A DNA stretch of 64,000 bases from contig NZ_VLLE01000002.1 of NCBI RefSeq assembly GCF_007830055.1, positions 569,953-633,952 on the forward strand, read 5' to 3'. How positions within the stretch are numbered: position 1 is the stretch's first letter; every line of letters starts with the position of its first letter. Below, piece by piece: positions 62,654 to 64,000 of the stretch. The notes under the pieces are model-generated. The model saw only the letters and a program-made list of their open reading frames with translations, was not told the origin of the DNA and made no database searches. Source of the stretch: Lacibacter cauensis. GTDB taxonomy: Bacteria; Bacteroidota; Bacteroidia; Chitinophagales; Chitinophagaceae. The position numbers and the translations under genes are program-made.

Positions 62654-63604
62654 CTATTGCTGCTGTTGCTGCTGCTCCTCTTCCAACGCCAGCTGACGAT
62701 CAGCCTCTTTTTCGGTTTCGGATACAATCATTTGTACATCATTTACCTCTTCAAACACATGCCCATCTTCGTAACCAACCGAAACATAAACTGATAAGGT
62801 TTGGCGGGAAATGCCTTTGAAGGTGCCTTTTACCGGTGAGCAATCATTAAAATTACGGCCTACAGCCAATTTAACGTGGTGCGAGGTTGCCCATACGTTA
62901 TTGGTTGGGTCAATACCCGACCAACCCAATTGTGGTATGTAGGCCTCAACCCAGGCATGCGTTGCACCTTCGCCACGCATGCCGTTTTTGTTGGGACAGA
63001 TATAACCGCTTACATAACGGGATGGAATGCCCATGCTCCGTAGTAATTGCAAAAGCACATGTGCAAAATCCTGGCATACACCGCTGCGGTGTTGCAGAAT
63101 CTCATCAACCGTTGTTTCAATATTGGTAATGCCTTTAATGTATTTGAACTGCGAAAAAATATAGGCTGAACAGGCTTCCACAATCTGCATCACCGTTTTA
63201 TGTTCACAAGCTAACTCATCAAGAATATGCTGCAATGCCTGCGTAGCTTTAATTTCTTCGGGCCGTGATAATTCAAGTAAATGAAAATCGTTTTCAATTA
63301 ACGTAAGCAACTCTTCTCTGCTGCTGTTTACATCCGGAATTGTTTCCAGGCCGATGGTACGAACCACTACCCTGCTGTCGATAACCAGTGAGGTGTGCGC
63401 ATCCAGCACGCTGAAATCCGCACAACGGTTTCCCCAATAATCGATAAAGAAAAAAGGTTCCGGATCGGAAGAAATGGTTACATCTTGCTGCAGAATTTCC
63501 TGCTGGGCAGAGGCAACCGGATAAATACGGATTTGGTTTACACTTTCCTTTACAGGGCGGCTGTAATGATATTTTGTTACGTGCTGTATTTTAAAAACGG
63601 GCAT
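62654..63604 (-). CDS. Transglutaminase-like protease-fold protein with N-terminal beta domain
   Basis: A 316-residue protein. The N-terminal domain (FKIQHVTKYHYSRPVKESVN) is the bacterial transglutaminase-associated region. The core has the catalytic triad in SGVCQDFAHVLLQLLRSMGIPSRYV (Cys), ATHAWVEAYIPQLGW (His) and GIDPTN (Asp). It ends in a poly-Gln tail (EEEQQQQQQ). Such genes usually sit beside an alpha-E protein and an ATP-grasp protein; the alpha-E gene is directly upstream here. The cluster may modify or amidate peptides, but its role is not established. Confidence 0.88.
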   Translation of the reverse strand: MPVFKIQHVTKYHYSRPVKESVNQIRIYPVASAQQEILQQDVTISSDPEPFFFIDYWGNRCADFSVLDAHTSLVIDSRVVVRTIGLETIPDVNSSREELLTLIENDFHLLELSRPEEIKATQALQHILDELACEHKTVMQIVEACSAYIFSQFKYIKGITNIETTVDEILQHRSGVCQDFAHVLLQLLRSMGIPSRYVSGYICPNKNGMRGEGATHAWVEAYIPQLGWSGIDPTNNVWATSHHVKLAVGRNFNDCSPVKGTFKGISRQTLSVYVSVGYEDGHVFEEVNDVQMIVSETEKEADRQLALEEEQQQQQQ

Positions 63605-63614
63605 TCAGTTGATA

Positions 63615-64000
63615 CTATGTGTACGAGAAAAATTGTTGACCGAGCATGTATGAAAAATTCAAAAGATCGGTTTTTGTGTCCTGCAAAAAGCGCTGCAATG
63701 TAACTTGTTTAATGGAGCTTTCGTCTGCAAATTTTATACGGCTGTAAATGCGTCCAAACTCACGGTACATCGCTTGTTTTTGCGGAGGCTCATTATCTTC
63801 CAATACATCTTTTAAATATTTTTCTGTACGTGACAGGGAATACACAACCGAACGTGGGTATAAATGATTGAGCATAGCTTGGTGCAAGACGTTGGAGTTG
63901 ATGTTGCTGCCCTGGTAACTTTTCAGGTGTAACTCATAGCCAGACAAAGAGAACAAAAGATTACGCCAGAACAGAATGTCTTTAGTATCGTCGAGGTTAA
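63615..64000 (-). CDS. Alpha-E domain protein (5' end cut by window)
   Basis: The C-terminal part of a helical alpha-E (COG2307-like) protein. The frame stays open to the window edge (DDTKDILFWRNLLFSLSGYE precedes the first Met in view), so the start lies beyond. Other typical segments are NHLYPRSVVYSLSRTEKYL and a final helix ending QQFFSYT. Alpha-E proteins are encoded next to a transglutaminase and a circularly permuted ATP-grasp protein. The transglutaminase follows after 10 bases, and the ATP-grasp gene is expected just outside the window. Confidence 0.85.
   Translation of the reverse strand, partial: NLDDTKDILFWRNLLFSLSGYELHLKSYQGSNINSNVLHQAMLNHLYPRSVVYSLSRTEKYLKDVLEDNEPPQKQAMYREFGRIYSRIKFADESSIKQVTLQRFLQDTKTDLLNFSYMLGQQFFSYT

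Noticed and set aside
1-64000. tRNA, rRNA, transposase or prophage genes
   Set aside because: I looked for cloverleaf-like intergenic pieces, transposase or integrase motifs, and phage genes, and saw none. A tRNAscan-SE and Rfam search would be decisive.

Overview
The window comes from a Bacteroidota chromosome, most likely family Chitinophagaceae. The reasons are: many -7 promoter elements of the TAnnTTTG type, DUF4270 and DUF4397 lipoproteins, a fused SecDF, a bacillithiol deacetylase, lipoproteins and secreted proteins with short N-termini, a three-gene succinate dehydrogenase with a single cytochrome b subunit, and a LytS/LytTR two-component pair. G+C is moderate. Coding density is high, and no gene-free stretch exceeds 300 bases; the longest is 37144-37417. 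I saw no rRNA, tRNA, CRISPR array, transposase or prophage gene.

Layout. 1-9.6 kb: the end of bshB1, a front-end fatty acid desaturase, a methyltransferase, a secreted MORN-repeat/caspase protein, an acyl-CoA dehydrogenase, a YggS-type PLP protein, a lipoprotein related to intradiol dioxygenases, and a LytS/LytTR pair. 9.6-23.3 kb: an M20 amidohydrolase, two serine beta-lactamase-fold hydrolases, a PNPOx-like protein, a stand-alone methylmalonyl-CoA mutase catalytic subunit, an IscA-type protein, SecDF and an aspartate-type aminotransferase. 23.3-30 kb: a tightly packed minus-strand cluster panC-panD-flippase-rfaE2-ppk1-ppx-panB, linking pantothenate/CoA synthesis, heptose activation and polyphosphate. 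It is divergent from a half-length GT5 'glycogen synthase' and a DUF4270 lipoprotein.

32-36.4 kb: metK, an rlmB-type methyltransferase, HMG-CoA lyase and a GSCFA protein. 36.4-37.9 kb is the only accessory-looking patch. It holds two small convergent orphan genes bracketed by an imperfect inverted repeat, a GC-rich hairpin with 25-base arms, and an HD-phosphohydrolase pseudogene that has lost its catalytic core. 37.9-52.8 kb: a TPR protein, gyrA, a beta-barrel protein, tryptophan 2,3-dioxygenase, a divergent photolyase/cryptochrome, an alpha-amylase lipoprotein, cysteine desulfurase, glmM, holA with an overlapping exonuclease, and a coiled-coil membrane protein. 52.8-64 kb: a very large outer-membrane protein with no ATG start, a TMEM175-type channel, sdhCAB, a beta-barrel protein, two hypotheticals, and a transglutaminase/alpha-E pair cut by the window edge.

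Most of the window is housekeeping. The most interesting signals are the 36.4-37.9 kb islet, a set of genes whose start codon falls where the promoter would start transcription (predicted leaderless mRNAs), the degenerate GT5 protein, and the MORN-caspase fusion. I found no clearly new multi-gene defence or biosynthetic system.
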